DNA from: Citrobacter sedlakii NBRC 105722
GTDB taxonomy: Bacteria; Pseudomonadota; Gammaproteobacteria; Enterobacterales; Enterobacteriaceae
Direction of reading: 5' to 3'
DNA length: 64,000 nucleotides
Assembly: GCF_000759835.1 (NCBI RefSeq)
Contig: NZ_BBNB01000002.1
Coordinates: forward strand, 558,001-622,000
Shown here: positions 1-10,106 of the stretch, in pieces
Position numbering within the stretch: the first letter of the stretch is position 1
Layout: every line of letters begins with the position of its first letter
Program-made: the position numbers and the translations under genes
Notes under the pieces: generated by a model
What the model was told of the DNA's origin: nothing
The model's database searches: none
Seen by the model: the letters and a program-made list of their open reading frames with translations, nothing else

Positions 1-532
1 CGGCTTCCCGCCAGCGCTGATGCTCCTCCTCCGTCCGGCGGTATTTATACTCAGGGAAAGATTTGCGAAAGTCGTGCTCCGCCCGTAGCCCGCGCAATAA
101 CAGGCGAAATGGTTCAGAAAGCGCGTCATAGGCGGCAATACCGCTGCTCCACACCGTATCGCCGCCGGTATCGGGTAACGTTTTGGCAGCAAGTATCGCC
201 CCGGCTGGCGGCGTCTCAATAAAGGTAACGTCAGTGTGCCAGTTGTCGTTATCCGGTGGATTATCGTTGTGCGTATCCAGCACGATAATCTCATCCACCC
301 CGTCGGCATGGGGATAAACAGGATGAATATGCAGATCGCCAAACCGCAGAGCCAACGCGCGCTGCTGCCGGGGCGTGATGGCCTGCCCGCGCAAAAACAC
401 CACCTGATGGCGCAGTACCGCATGGTAAAGCTGCTCGAACTGATTATCGCTTAGCGGACGGGTCAAATCCGCGCCGGAAATCTGTGCGCCAATAAACGGC
501 CCCAGCGGGGTAATTGCTAAACGTTCACTCAT
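1..532 (-). CDS. tauD: taurine dioxygenase TauD (partial, C-terminus beyond window edge)
   Basis: Alpha-ketoglutarate- and Fe(II)-dependent dioxygenase that releases sulfite from taurine in the cytoplasm. Only the first 177 codons are in the window. The reading frame starts [12 protein letters not shown] and contains WHTDVTF, whose H99 and D101 are the first two ligands of the HxD...H iron triad; the third histidine would lie beyond the edge. The start overlaps the tauC stop by four bases (ATGA), so translation is probably coupled. It is last in tauABCD. The assignment is firm from motif, operon position and close similarity to E. coli TauD. Confidence 0.96.
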   Translation of the reverse strand, partial: MSERLAITPLGPFIGAQISGADLTRPLSDNQFEQLYHAVLRHQVVFLRGQAITPRQQRALALRFGDLHIHPVYPHADGVDEIIVLDTHNDNPPDNDNWHTDVTFIETPPAGAILAAKTLPDTGGDTVWSSGIAAYDALSEPFRLLLRGLRAEHDFRKSFPEYKYRRTEEEHQRWREA

Positions 533-1356
533 TGGACTTCTCCATACCAGGGCGTCAGGCGGCGCTGAAGCGCGCGCAAACCCAGTTCTAAAATAAAAGC
601 GATAACCGCAATGACCGCGATCCCTGCCAACACGACGTCGGTCGCGAGAAATTCCCCTGCCGACTGCACCATAAATCCTAAGCCCCGCGTCGCGGCGATC
701 AGCTCCGCCGCCACCAGCGTCGACCAGCCGACGCCAAGTCCGATACGCAAGCCGGTCAGGATCTCCGGCAATGCTCCCGGCAGGATCACGAACCAAAGTA
801 CCTGAAGCCGGCTGGCGCCCAACGACTGCGCCGCGCGAATGCGCACCTGCTGTACGCTTTTTACCCCGGCCATTGCCGACATCGTCACTGGCGCAAAAAT
901 CGCGAGATAGATCAGTAAGATCTTCGAGGTTTCGCCGATGCCAAACCAGATCACCATTAGCGGCAGATACGCCAGCGGCGGCACGGGCCGATACAGCTCA
1001 ATGATCGGATCAAGCATGCCGCGCACCGTCGGGCTAAGCCCCATCGCGATCCCCACCGGAATACCGACAGCGACTGCCGCCAGCAGCGCCAGCGCGATGC
1101 GGCTCAGACTGGCTGCCAGATGCTGCCACAGCGTGGCATCCATAAACCCCTGCGGCCCGGCAATAGCAATCAGCTTTTTCAGTACCTGCTCCGGCGGCGG
1201 CAGGAACAAAGGACTCACCAGTTGCATCGCCGCCACTGCCCACCACGCGAGAAGGATCGCCGCCAGCGTGGCAATGCTCAACGTGAACTGGCGGGAGAAT
1301 GGCCTGCGCCATTTCAGCGCGCGCGGGCGCGGTTTATCGTTAATCAACACGCTCAT
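529..1356 (-). CDS. tauC: taurine ABC transporter permease TauC
   Basis: Inner-membrane permease of the taurine importer, 275 residues, the usual family length. The N-terminal cytoplasmic tail is basic (residues 1-22) and is followed by about six hydrophobic segments. The ABC-contact (EAA) loop is visible around [25 protein letters not shown] in the C-terminal half. It overlaps tauB by four bases at its start and tauD by four at its end, as in a tightly coupled operon. Confidence 0.96.
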   Translation of the reverse strand: MSVLINDKPRPRALKWRRPFSRQFTLSIATLAAILLAWWAVAAMQLVSPLFLPPPEQVLKKLIAIAGPQGFMDATLWQHLAASLSRIALALLAAVAVGIPVGIAMGLSPTVRGMLDPIIELYRPVPPLAYLPLMVIWFGIGETSKILLIYLAIFAPVTMSAMAGVKSVQQVRIRAAQSLGASRLQVLWFVILPGALPEILTGLRIGLGVGWSTLVAAELIAATRGLGFMVQSAGEFLATDVVLAGIAVIAVIAFILELGLRALQRRLTPWYGEVQ

Positions 1357-2120
1357 GAAAAGGCCTCCCGCTCGGCGAAAACGCGCTGCAATACATACTC
1401 GCGGGTGTCGATAAACTGTGGGTCGGACTTGATACTACGCCCGCTTTCCCCCGCGACAACGCGCCGGGAAAAGTCGAGCGGCAGCCGTTCCAGCACCCGC
1501 CCAGGTCCGGGAGAGAGCAACAGCAGTTCGGTGGCCATAAATACTGCTTCTTCAATATCATGGGTAATGAGCAGCACCTGTTTTCCCGTCTCGTGCCAGA
1601 GCTTAAGCAGCAGGATTTGCATCTGCTCGCGGGTAAACGCATCCAGCGCGCCAAAAGGTTCGTCGAGCAGCAACAGTTGCGGGTTTGCCGCCAGCGCGCG
1701 GGCAATACCCACGCGCTGGCGTTGCCCGCCGGAAAGCTGCCAGATGTAACGCTGGCCGGCCCCGTCCAATCCGACCTTCCTCAACATCGCCTGCGCAATG
1801 TCATCACGCTGCGCTTTTTTCACGCCCGCCAGTTGCAGACCCAACGCGACGTTGTCCTGCACGTTGCGCCACGGCAGCAGTCCTTCCTGTTGAAACACCA
1901 CGCCTCGCTCCGCCCCCGGTCCGTCAACACGCTTCCCTGCCAGTTGTATCGTCCCGCGCTGATACGGCATAAACCCGGCGATCAGATTCAGTAGCGTGGT
2001 TTTACCGCAGCCGGACGGGCCCAGCACGACCAGCAGTTCGCGGCTGTCCAGCGTCAGACTGATATCTTCCAGCGCGGGCTTTCCGCCGTAATCGGCATAT
2101 AAATGAGAGACTTGCAGCAT
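1353..2120 (-). CDS. tauB: taurine ABC transporter ATP-binding protein TauB
   Basis: ATPase of the taurine importer, 255 residues. It shows Walker A (GPSGCGKTT, near residue 34), Q-loop (FQQEGLLPW), signature LSGGQRQR, Walker B ([12 protein letters not shown]) and the switch histidine (LLITHD). It sits between tauA (11 bases upstream) and tauC (four-base overlap). All catalytic motifs are intact. Confidence 0.97.
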   Translation of the reverse strand: MLQVSHLYADYGGKPALEDISLTLDSRELLVVLGPSGCGKTTLLNLIAGFMPYQRGTIQLAGKRVDGPGAERGVVFQQEGLLPWRNVQDNVALGLQLAGVKKAQRDDIAQAMLRKVGLDGAGQRYIWQLSGGQRQRVGIARALAANPQLLLLDEPFGALDAFTREQMQILLLKLWHETGKQVLLITHDIEEAVFMATELLLLSPGPGRVLERLPLDFSRRVVAGESGRSIKSDPQFIDTREYVLQRVFAEREAFS

Positions 2121-2131
2121 CCTCGCCTCCT

Positions 2132-3094
2132 TTACGGTATAAAGCGATCGGTAACGAACTGGCTGTAGTCGCTTGCCACGGCGGGAACTTTGCCCTGCGC
2201 TTTCAGGAACTGCGCCGTGTCGATAATCGCTTTATTCACCGGCCCATTCAGTTCCGCTATCTGCTGCTGCGCCGTCAGGTAAGAATTACCTTTCACCAGA
2301 CCCGGCACATCGGCTTCTGGCACCCCGCTTAGGCGCGACAGCTTGCGGAGGTTCTCCGACTGCTTCAGCCACGCGTCCGGATCTGCAATATAAGGCTGCT
2401 GCGCGTCGAGCGCGCTTTTGGCGAAGGCTTTCACGACTTCCGGATGTGAATCGGCAAAATCTTTCCGCACCACCCAGACATCAAGCGTCGGCGCGCCCCA
2501 TTCCCCAACCTGAGCGGAGTCGGTCAGTACCTTGCCCTCTTTTTCCAGCGTATTAACCGCGGGCGCCCAGACATACGCGCCGTCAATATCGCCACGCTGC
2601 CAGGCGGCAATAATTGCCGGTGGCTGCAGGTTTATAATCTGTACCTGATCAGGCTTTATTCCCCAGTGCTTCAGCGCCGCCAACAGACTGTAATGGGTGG
2701 TGGAGATAAACGGTACCGCAATACGTTTGCCAATCAGATCCGTGGGCGTGTGGATGTTCTTCTTCACCACGAGCGCTTCGGAACTGCCGAGTTTAGAGGC
2801 GAGCAGGAAAACTTCGACAGGCACCTGCTGGCTGGCTGCGACCGCCAGCGGGCTGGAACCGAGATTACCAATCTGAACGTCGCCCGAGGCCAACGCGCGT
2901 ACGATGCTCGCCCCGCTGTCGAACTTGCGCCAGTCGACGGTTGCGCCGCTCGCATTCTCAAACGTGCTGTCCGCCTGGGCGACTTTTGCCGGTTCAGCGG
3001 AGGTCTGATACGCGACGGTGACGTTAACCGCCTGCGCCTGAAACGCGATGAATGCCAGAACGGCAAGAAGTGAATAATGCGATGAACGTGCCAT
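2132..3094 (-). CDS. tauA: taurine-binding periplasmic protein TauA
   Basis: Periplasmic substrate-binding protein for taurine. A longer open frame begins upstream, but the start is placed at 3094, where the rightward-read minus strand gives GGGAG about eight bases before ATG and the product begins [20 protein letters not shown], a normal Sec signal ending at AQA-V. The mature part ([19 protein letters not shown] onwards) is the SsuA/TauA family and is very close to E. coli TauA. It is first in the operon, consistent with CysB/Cbl-controlled expression under sulfate starvation in relatives. Confidence 0.96.
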   Translation of the reverse strand: MARSSHYSLLAVLAFIAFQAQAVNVTVAYQTSAEPAKVAQADSTFENASGATVDWRKFDSGASIVRALASGDVQIGNLGSSPLAVAASQQVPVEVFLLASKLGSSEALVVKKNIHTPTDLIGKRIAVPFISTTHYSLLAALKHWGIKPDQVQIINLQPPAIIAAWQRGDIDGAYVWAPAVNTLEKEGKVLTDSAQVGEWGAPTLDVWVVRKDFADSHPEVVKAFAKSALDAQQPYIADPDAWLKQSENLRKLSRLSGVPEADVPGLVKGNSYLTAQQQIAELNGPVNKAIIDTAQFLKAQGKVPAVASDYSQFVTDRFIP

Positions 3095-3355
3095 AGGTCT
3101 GCTCCCTTGTCTTGTTATAGAGGCAGTATTTCGTCGCAAAAGAAATTGATAAAGGAATTAAAAAGTCTTGCTAATAGCAAAGCGTTTTTAGAAAAAAATC
3201 GGCAATGGTTAGTGATTTCGCGCATTACCCCAAACGACGTCTCTGTCAGGTTGCATGACGTTTTTGTTACGTCCATTCCATAACTACGCCTGATTGATTG
3301 CCAGCGCAGCGGCGGCAGGCATCATAGCGATATGATCCGGCAAGAGAGCAAAAAG
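3095..3355. promoter_or_regulatory. divergent intergenic region between tauA and the uhpA-like gene
   Basis: About 260 bases, AT-rich next to tauA, without an open frame worth calling. In relatives the tauA promoter is activated by Cbl and CysB; the AT-rich stretch 3140-3200 is where such sites would lie. I could not pick a defined box by eye. The uhpA-like promoter must also lie here. Confidence 0.4.
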
Positions 3356-3985
3356 ATGATACGTGTGGTGCTGGTGGACGACCATGTGGTGGTGCGATCC
3401 GGTTTTGCGCAGCTACTGAGTCTTGAAGACGATCTGGACGTCGCGGGCCAGTACAGCAGCGCGGCAGAAGCGTGGCCTGCGCTGCTGCGCGAGGAGGTCA
3501 ACGTGGCGGTGATGGATATCGCCATGCCGGATGAAAACGGCCTGAGCCTGCTGAAGCGACTGCGGGCGCAAAAACCGCAGTTCCGCGCCATTATTCTCAG
3601 TATTTATGACTCGCCGACCTTTGTGCAAAGCGCGTTGGATGCAGGCGCCAGCGGCTATCTCACCAAGCGTTGTGGACCGGAGGAACTGGTTCAGGCCGTA
3701 CGTTCCGTCGGCATGGGCGGGCACTATCTCTGCGCCGATGCGCTACGCGCGCTGCGCGGCGGGAAACAGTCGTCACCGGTCCTGGAAGCGCTTACGCCAC
3801 GCGAGCGCGAGGTATTCGACCTGCTGGTGAAGGGCGATAGCGTGAAAGCGATCGCCTTTAAGCTCGACCTGAGCCATAAAACGGTACATGTGCATCGCGC
3901 CAACGTGCTCGGCAAGCTGAACTGTCACAGCACCATTGAGCTGGTGCATTTTGCGCTCGACCACCAACTGCTGGCGGGGCACTGA
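3356..3985 (+). CDS. UhpA-like response regulator (NarL/FixJ family)
   Basis: Two-component response regulator of 209 residues from the chosen start (MIRVVLVDDH). An in-frame ATG eight codons earlier (3332) is also possible. The receiver domain has the acidic pair DD, the phospho-acceptor D54 (MDIAMPDENG) and K in LTKRCGPEEL. The C-terminal LuxR-type helix-turn-helix is LTPREREVFDLLVKG...HKTVHVHRANVLGKL. It resembles UhpA of the hexose-phosphate system, including D54. It overlaps the sensor kinase by one base (TGATG). With no uhpT nearby, its likely target is the downstream transporter operon; this is inference. Confidence 0.9.
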   Translation: MIRVVLVDDHVVVRSGFAQLLSLEDDLDVAGQYSSAAEAWPALLREEVNVAVMDIAMPDENGLSLLKRLRAQKPQFRAIILSIYDSPTFVQSALDAGASGYLTKRCGPEELVQAVRSVGMGGHYLCADALRALRGGKQSSPVLEALTPREREVFDLLVKGDSVKAIAFKLDLSHKTVHVHRANVLGKLNCHSTIELVHFALDHQLLAGH

Positions 3986-5526
3986 TGTCGCGCGGCGTTC
4001 GCCACGTCGTCATTTCGCTGTTTATCCTGCTGGCCTGGGGAACGGGCTGGCTGATGCTGTGGACGCTCAGTTTTTACCTGACCCACAACGGTCAACAAGC
4101 GGCGCTGTTTTTACCGCACGGCGTTTATCTGGCGCTGCTGATCCTGCTTTCGCGTCGTTACTGGCCCGCGCTGGTCTTACCCCCCATAGCGATGCTCTTC
4201 TGGCTGCACAGCGAACACTTACTGAATGGCTATCTGCTGACGGTCGCACCGTTGATCGGCCTGCTTCCCGCCAGCCTCGCGCAGCAGTACTGGCGCCGTT
4301 TCCCACTTTACTGGCAGCGGCTCACCCTGCTGCTGGCGACGGTCACCGTCGCTTCTCTTCTGAATACTGTCCTGCTCTCTCCGTTTGTGAAAAGCCCGGC
4401 ATTACTGCTCGGGCTGGCCTCATTTACTGGCGGCGTACTGCTGACGCCGTTTGTTTATCTGATTTTTGAATTTCTTCGCCAGCAGCACCGTTATCATCTG
4501 CTGGGGCTGGACACCACTAATCCACCGCTGCGCACCTCGCTGATTATCTGGTGCAGCCTGTTTTTTATCATTGGCATCGGTACCCAGATGGTGCTTTCGC
4601 CGGAAATTGAACGGCTGCTGCTGATTGTGGTCTTTCTCCCCAACGTCGTGATGGCATGGAAATTCGGCTGGCAGGGCGGCGTGCTTTCTGGCCTGCTCGG
4701 CAGCATGATGATCACTCTCGCCCGTCAGGTTGGGGTTGGATTCAGTAACCTGATTGAGCTGGAGATCTTCCTCGCCACCCAGTCGCTGCTGGGCATCGGG
4801 CTGGGGATCGCCATCAGCCGTCAGCAGCATCTGGCGCAAAACCTGCACCATTACCGGCAACGGCTGGAGGCCGAACTGGCGGCGCGACGGGCGCTGACTG
4901 AAAAGCTGATCCATACAGAGGAAGACACGCGTAAAAGTCTGGCGCGCGAGCTGCACGATGAAATCGGCCAGAACATTACCGCCATACAGATCCAGTCACA
5001 ATTAGTAAAACGGGCGCGCGATCCGGCGCACACCCAGGCCGCCGCCAGCCAGATTAACGAACTGGCCCAGCGCATTCACCACTCTACCCGTCAGCTTCTG
5101 CGCCAGCTTCGACCGCCCGCGCTGGATGAACTGTCATTCAAAGAGGCGCTGCATCATTTGCTCAACGAGTTTGCTTTTCAGGAGCGCGGTATCCGCTGCC
5201 GGTTTGACTATCAGTTGCCCTCCACGCCCGAAAGCGAAACGGTGCGCTTTACCCTCTACCGTCTGTTGCAGGAACTGCTGAACAACGTCTGTAAGCACGC
5301 CGCCGCCAGTGAGGTCTCGATTGTTTTGCGCCAGCGCGGTGAGACGGTGTATCTGGACGTAAAAGACAACGGCGTGGGCATCGACGTGGCGCGCATGTCT
5401 GGCTTCGGTATTCAGGGAATGCGCGAACGCGTCAGCGCGCTCGGCGGTGAACTGACCCTGGAGTCACGGGACGGCACGCGGGTGAGTGTTAACTTGCCCA
5501 CAAATTTGCAACAAATCGCCTTTTAA
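3985..5526 (+). CDS. UhpB-like membrane sensor histidine kinase
   Basis: 513 residues. About eight hydrophobic segments (residues 10-280, MASE1-like) are followed by a short coiled linker, a HisKA_3 dimerisation domain with the phospho-acceptor H324 in ARELHDEIGQNITAI, and an HATPase domain with N box (QELLNNVCKHA) and G boxes (DNGVGID, GFGIQGMRERV). This is the UhpB/NarX subfamily; E. coli UhpB is about 500 residues. Its partner sensor is the UhpC-like protein encoded next. In E. coli, UhpC binds external glucose-6-phosphate and switches on UhpB. Confidence 0.92.
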   Translation: MSRGVRHVVISLFILLAWGTGWLMLWTLSFYLTHNGQQAALFLPHGVYLALLILLSRRYWPALVLPPIAMLFWLHSEHLLNGYLLTVAPLIGLLPASLAQQYWRRFPLYWQRLTLLLATVTVASLLNTVLLSPFVKSPALLLGLASFTGGVLLTPFVYLIFEFLRQQHRYHLLGLDTTNPPLRTSLIIWCSLFFIIGIGTQMVLSPEIERLLLIVVFLPNVVMAWKFGWQGGVLSGLLGSMMITLARQVGVGFSNLIELEIFLATQSLLGIGLGIAISRQQHLAQNLHHYRQRLEAELAARRALTEKLIHTEEDTRKSLARELHDEIGQNITAIQIQSQLVKRARDPAHTQAAASQINELAQRIHHSTRQLLRQLRPPALDELSFKEALHHLLNEFAFQERGIRCRFDYQLPSTPESETVRFTLYRLLQELLNNVCKHAAASEVSIVLRQRGETVYLDVKDNGVGIDVARMSGFGIQGMRERVSALGGELTLESRDGTRVSVNLPTNLQQIAF

Positions 5527-5609
5527 CCAGGAAAAAGTCTTAGTCACTCCGGACTTTCTCTCATCCCCTTTCGGTTTCATTTTTTTATAGTCAGAAAAAC
5601 GGAGACGGT

Positions 5610-6914
5610 ATGCACGCACGCCCAGCGATTGACATTGAACAACGTTACCGGACGCTGCGCCCGAGATTACTGCTGTGCATGGTGATTGGCTACGCGGCGT
5701 TCTACCTGACGCGCAAAAGCGTGAACTATGTGTTACCTGCGTTACAAACCGATCTGGGGCTGGATAAAGGCGATATCGGTCTCCTGGGATCGCTGTTTTA
5801 CCTCAGCTACGGGCTGTCGAAATTCACCGCCGGACTGTGGCACGACAGCCACGGACAGCGTGGATTTATGGGCGCGGGACTTTTCGCTACCGGCGTTCTG
5901 AACGTCGCGTTCGCGTTTGGCGAGTCACTGACGCTTCTTCTTGCTGTCTGGACGCTGAACGGATTTTTTCAGGGCTGGGGCTGGCCGCCGTGCGCCCGTT
6001 TGCTGACCCATTGGTATTCACGCAATGAACGCGGTTTCTGGTGGGGCTGCTGGAACATGTCGATCAACATCGGCGGGGCGATTATCCCGCTGATTAGCGC
6101 CTTTGCCGCCCACTGGTGGGGCTGGCAGGCGGCGATGCTGACGCCGGGGATCATCAGCATGGCGCTGGGTATCTGGTTAACACTGCAACTGACAGGAACG
6201 CCCCGCGAAGAGGGATTACCGTCAGTCGGCGCCTGGCGTAACGACCCACTGGAACTGCGCCAGGAGCAGTTAAGCCCGCCGATGGGGCTGTGGCAGATGC
6301 TGCGAACCACCATGTTGAAAAACCCGATGATTTGGTTGTTAGGCGTGTCGTATGTGCTGGTGTATCTCATCCGCATCGCCCTGAACGACTGGGGCAACAT
6401 CTGGTTGACCGAGAGTCACGGCGTCAATCTGCTGAGCGCCAACGCCACGGTTATGCTGTTTGAAGTGGGCGGACTGCTCGGCGCGCTGTTTGCTGGCTGG
6501 GGGTCAGATTTACTGTTCAGCGGCCAGCGGGCGCCGATGATTTTGCTGTTCACGCTGGGGCTGATGGTGGCCGTCGCCGCGCTGTGGCTGGCGCCGGTGC
6601 ATCATTACGCGCTGCTGGCGGTCTGTTTCTTTACGGTGGGTTTCTTTGTCTTTGGCCCACAAATGCTGATCGGTCTTGCTGCGGTGGAGTGCGGACACAA
6701 AGCAGCGGCCGGGTCGATCACCGGGTTTCTCGGCCTGTTCGCCTATCTGGGAGCAGCGCTGGCGGGCTGGCCTCTGTCGCTGGTCATAGAACGCTACGGC
6801 TGGTCGGGGATGTTCAGTTTGCTCTCGATCGCCGCGGTATTAATGGGTTTACTGCTGATGCCCCTGCTGATGTCGGGCATCACCACCCCACTCAGTCAAA
6901 GGATAAAACAATGA
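5610..6914 (+). CDS. UhpC-like hexose-phosphate sensor (MFS, organophosphate:Pi antiporter family)
   Basis: 434 residues with 12 predicted membrane segments and the organophosphate:phosphate antiporter hallmarks YAAFYLTRKSVNY (near residue 30) and NGFFQGWGWPPCARLL. The ribosome site GGAG lies seven bases before ATG. Of the family members UhpC, UhpT, GlpT and PgtP, UhpC fits best because the gene directly follows a UhpAB pair. Its stop overlaps the afuA start (ATGA), tying sensor and transporter in one operon. Confidence 0.88.
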   Translation: MHARPAIDIEQRYRTLRPRLLLCMVIGYAAFYLTRKSVNYVLPALQTDLGLDKGDIGLLGSLFYLSYGLSKFTAGLWHDSHGQRGFMGAGLFATGVLNVAFAFGESLTLLLAVWTLNGFFQGWGWPPCARLLTHWYSRNERGFWWGCWNMSINIGGAIIPLISAFAAHWWGWQAAMLTPGIISMALGIWLTLQLTGTPREEGLPSVGAWRNDPLELRQEQLSPPMGLWQMLRTTMLKNPMIWLLGVSYVLVYLIRIALNDWGNIWLTESHGVNLLSANATVMLFEVGGLLGALFAGWGSDLLFSGQRAPMILLFTLGLMVAVAALWLAPVHHYALLAVCFFTVGFFVFGPQMLIGLAAVECGHKAAAGSITGFLGLFAYLGAALAGWPLSLVIERYGWSGMFSLLSIAAVLMGLLLMPLLMSGITTPLSQRIKQ

Positions 6915-7942
6915 AAATGACCTTTACCTCTACCCTTATTGCCTCTGCCGTGGCGCTGGCAACACTTTCCGGCGCGGCGCAGGCGAAAGGTCGTCTGGTG
7001 GTCTATTGCAGCGCTACCAATGAAATGTGCGAAGCAGAAACCAAAGCTTTTGGGGAAAAGTACGACGTGAAAACGTCATTCATCCGCAACGGCTCGGGCA
7101 GCACGCTGGCGAAAGTCGATGCCGAAAAGAAAAACCCGCAGGCTGACGTCTGGTACGGCGGTACGCTTGATCCGCAGTCTCAGGCTGGGGAAATGGGTCT
7201 GCTGCAACCGTATAAATCGCCCAACCTTGAGCAGGTCATGACACAGTTCCGCGACCCTGCCAAACTGAAAGGAAATTATTCGTCGGCGGTGTATGTGGGC
7301 ATTCTCGGCTTTGGCGTTAACACCGAACGCCTGAAAGAGAAAAACCTGCCGGTGCCAAAATGCTGGAAGGATCTGACTAAACCAGAATACAAAGGCGAAA
7401 TTCAAATTGCCGACCCGCAAAGTTCCGGAACGGCGTACACCGCACTGGCGACTTTTGCGCAACTGTGGGGGGAAGATCAGGCCTTTGATTACCTGAAACA
7501 GCTAAACAGCAACGTTTCTCAGTACACCAAGTCCGGTATCGCCCCGGCGCGAAACGCCGCGCGCGGTGAAACGGCTATCGGTATCGGCTTCCTTCATGAC
7601 TACTCGCTGGAAAAAGAGCAAGGCGCACCGCTGGAGCTGATCTCCCCGTGTGAAGGCACCGGCTACGAAATCGGCGGCGTCAGCATTCTGAAAGGCGCGC
7701 GCAATCTCGACAACGCCAAACTGTTCGTCGACTGGGTGCTGTCGAAAGAGGCGCAGGAACTGGCATGGAAGAAAGGTAAGTCTTATCAGATCCTGACCAA
7801 TACCACCGCGGAAACGTCACCTAACTCACTGAAACTCGACGGCCTGAAGCTGATCAATTACGACATGGATAAATATGGCTCAACGGATGTTCGCAAAGCG
7901 CTCATCAATAAATGGGTCAGCGAAGTGAAAATGGGTAAATAA
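6911..7942 (+). CDS. afuA: AfuA, periplasmic hexose-phosphate binding protein
   Basis: 343 residues starting MKMTFTSTLIASAVALATLS with a Sec signal cut after AQA. Mature motifs LVVYCSATNEMCEAE, IRNGSGSTLAKVDAE and ADVWYGGTLDPQ place it in the Fbp/Afu group once annotated as ferric-iron binding. AfuA of Citrobacter rodentium and Actinobacillus is reported to bind glucose-6-phosphate and other sugar phosphates, not iron. The uhp-like regulatory genes directly upstream support sugar phosphate here. The start overlaps the uhpC-like stop by four bases. Confidence 0.9.
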   Translation: MKMTFTSTLIASAVALATLSGAAQAKGRLVVYCSATNEMCEAETKAFGEKYDVKTSFIRNGSGSTLAKVDAEKKNPQADVWYGGTLDPQSQAGEMGLLQPYKSPNLEQVMTQFRDPAKLKGNYSSAVYVGILGFGVNTERLKEKNLPVPKCWKDLTKPEYKGEIQIADPQSSGTAYTALATFAQLWGEDQAFDYLKQLNSNVSQYTKSGIAPARNAARGETAIGIGFLHDYSLEKEQGAPLELISPCEGTGYEIGGVSILKGARNLDNAKLFVDWVLSKEAQELAWKKGKSYQILTNTTAETSPNSLKLDGLKLINYDMDKYGSTDVRKALINKWVSEVKMGK

Positions 7943-7960
7943 GCCCACTTTTGCGGTCAT

Positions 7961-7988
7961 GCCGGGTGGCGGCTACGCCCTACCCGGC
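7961..7988. repeat. REP-type palindrome inside the afu operon
   Basis: Imperfect palindrome starting GCCGGGTGGCGGC and ending CTACCCGGC in the 74-base gap between afuA and afuB. REP elements in such gaps commonly stabilise the upstream mRNA, so the binding protein may be made in excess over the permease and ATPase. Structure is seen; effect is inference. Confidence 0.75.
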
Positions 7989-8016
7989 CAGGATCTTCCT
8001 CAACACCGGAACCGCT

Positions 8017-10095
8017 ATGTCACACACACTTGCACGCCATTCCGTGAAAAAACGGGATGCGGTATTCCTTTGGGTTTTGCTGAGCTGGCTGGCATTTGCG
8101 CTGCTGCCGAGCTGGAGCCTGGATTATGGCCTGCTGGAGTCGACGCGCGATGAGATTGTCGACGCCTACGGCTGGTCGCAGGTTAATGTTAGCTGGCTGT
8201 GGTATCTGCTGCCAGGCCTGCTGCTGATACGTCCTTTTCAGGAAGCCACGCGGGAGCAGCGCAACCGCCATTACCTCGACGCAGGCTGGTCGTTATTCTG
8301 TATGGCGTTTGTTGTCATCAGCGCCACTGTGGAAGGTCGCGGCTTAGGCTACGCGACCCTCGTACTGTTTGTGGCGCTGGGCGCGATGATGACCCTGGCG
8401 CTGACCCGTCTGGAATGGCTGGGCGGCGACCGTTTCGTCATCGGCTCGCTGGTCGCCATCGTGGCGTTGATTGGCGTGTTTATCGTCTGGCCAAGCATCG
8501 CTATTTTTATTCCGATGTTCACCGGCGATACCGGTGAATTCGCGCCGCTGGCGTTTTTGACCGTGCTGTCACAGGCACACATCATCCAGGTCATTATCAA
8601 CTCTATCGCGCTGTCGATAGCGGTGGGCGTCGGCTGCACGTTTTTTGGTCTGGTGTTGGCGATTTACACCACCCGTATCGCCCGCCGCAGCGCCATTATT
8701 GGCCGTATTTTTTCAATATTGCCGATCGTCACCCCGCCGTTCGTCGTGGGGCTGGGGGTGACGCTGATGATGGGCCGCTCCGGCTATGTCACTGAATGGA
8801 TGGTCGACTGGTTCGGGCTGACCAATACCAACTGGCTGTACGGTTTTACCGGCATCTGGCTGGCGCAGGTGCTGGCGTTTACCCCAATGGCGTTTATGAT
8901 CCTCGATGGCGCGATCAAAACCATTCATCCATCGCTGGAAGAGGCTTCCTATACCCTGCGCGCCAGCCGCTGGCAGACGTTTAACGGCGTGTTTGTGCCG
9001 CTGCTCAAACCGGCGCTGGCGAACGCGTTTCTGATCGTCATTGTGCAGTCATTGGCCGACTTCAGTAACCCGCTGGTTCTCGGCGGTAACTTCGACGTTC
9101 TGGCCACGCAAATCTACTTTTACATTACCGGTTCACAACTGGATTATCAGGCCGCCAGTACCCTCGGTGCGTTCTTGCTGCTCTTTTCGCTGCTGGTGTT
9201 CTGCGTCCAGTACATGTGGATCGGTAAGCGCTCCTACGTCACCGTGTCCGGTAAATCGTATCGCGGTGATGTGCAGCCGCTGCCGGTGACGCTCGTGTGG
9301 AGCGTGGTGGTGATCCTGGCGGTGTGGGTGGCCTTTAACGCCCTGCTTTACGGCAGCATTTTCTACGGCAGCTTTACCGTTAACTGGGGCGTGGACTACA
9401 CCCTGACGCTGGATAACTTTATTAAGCTGTTCGGCCAGGGCATGAGTGACGGCGCATGGCCTTCGCTACTGGATACCCTGCTTTACGCCGGGATTGCCGC
9501 GCCAATCACCGCCGCCTTCGGGTTGCTTATCGCATGGATCGTGGTGCGCCAGCAGTTCAAAGGCAAGAAGACCATCGAGTTCACCACCATGCTGTGCTTT
9601 GCCGTACCCGGCACCGTGGCGGGCGTGTCGTACATTCTCGCCTTTAACAGCGCGCCAGTGTATCTCACCGGTACGGCGGCCATTGTCATTATCTCAATGG
9701 TGATGCGGAATGTGCCGGTAGGGATTCGCGCCGGAATTGCGGGCTTAGGACAAATCGATAAATCGCTGGATGAAGCTTCGCTCAGTCTGCGCGCCGGGAG
9801 TTTACGCACCATTACCCACATTCTGCTGCCGCTGCTGCGCCCGGCGATCCTCTCCGCGCTGATCTACAGCTTTGTGCGCGCCATTACCACCGTCAGCGCC
9901 ATTGTGTTCCTCGTGACGCCGGACACCCGGGTGGCGACGGCCTACATTTTAAACCGCGTAGAAGACGGCGAATACGGGGTGGCGATTGCCTACGGTTCGA
10001 TTCTGATCGTGGTGATGCTGGCAATCATTTTCATCTTTGACTGGCTGATCGGGGAAGCGCGTATCTCCCGTTCGAAAGCGAAAAATCAGGCGTAA
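8017..10095 (+). CDS. afuB: AfuB, fused ABC transporter permease
   Basis: 692 residues from the start [14 protein letters not shown]. It holds two copies of the binding-protein-dependent permease domain, each with an ABC-contact loop: [27 protein letters not shown] (first half) and [27 protein letters not shown] (second half). The N-terminal 200 residues carry extra membrane segments, as in FbpB-type permeases. An open frame extends 22 codons upstream but runs through the REP palindrome, so the later start is preferred. It is a complete gene, unlike the remnant recalled for E. coli K-12. Confidence 0.92.
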   Translation: MSHTLARHSVKKRDAVFLWVLLSWLAFALLPSWSLDYGLLESTRDEIVDAYGWSQVNVSWLWYLLPGLLLIRPFQEATREQRNRHYLDAGWSLFCMAFVVISATVEGRGLGYATLVLFVALGAMMTLALTRLEWLGGDRFVIGSLVAIVALIGVFIVWPSIAIFIPMFTGDTGEFAPLAFLTVLSQAHIIQVIINSIALSIAVGVGCTFFGLVLAIYTTRIARRSAIIGRIFSILPIVTPPFVVGLGVTLMMGRSGYVTEWMVDWFGLTNTNWLYGFTGIWLAQVLAFTPMAFMILDGAIKTIHPSLEEASYTLRASRWQTFNGVFVPLLKPALANAFLIVIVQSLADFSNPLVLGGNFDVLATQIYFYITGSQLDYQAASTLGAFLLLFSLLVFCVQYMWIGKRSYVTVSGKSYRGDVQPLPVTLVWSVVVILAVWVAFNALLYGSIFYGSFTVNWGVDYTLTLDNFIKLFGQGMSDGAWPSLLDTLLYAGIAAPITAAFGLLIAWIVVRQQFKGKKTIEFTTMLCFAVPGTVAGVSYILAFNSAPVYLTGTAAIVIISMVMRNVPVGIRAGIAGLGQIDKSLDEASLSLRAGSLRTITHILLPLLRPAILSALIYSFVRAITTVSAIVFLVTPDTRVATAYILNRVEDGEYGVAIAYGSILIVVMLAIIFIFDWLIGEARISRSKAKNQA

Positions 10096-10106
10096 TGGAG
10101 CGCACT

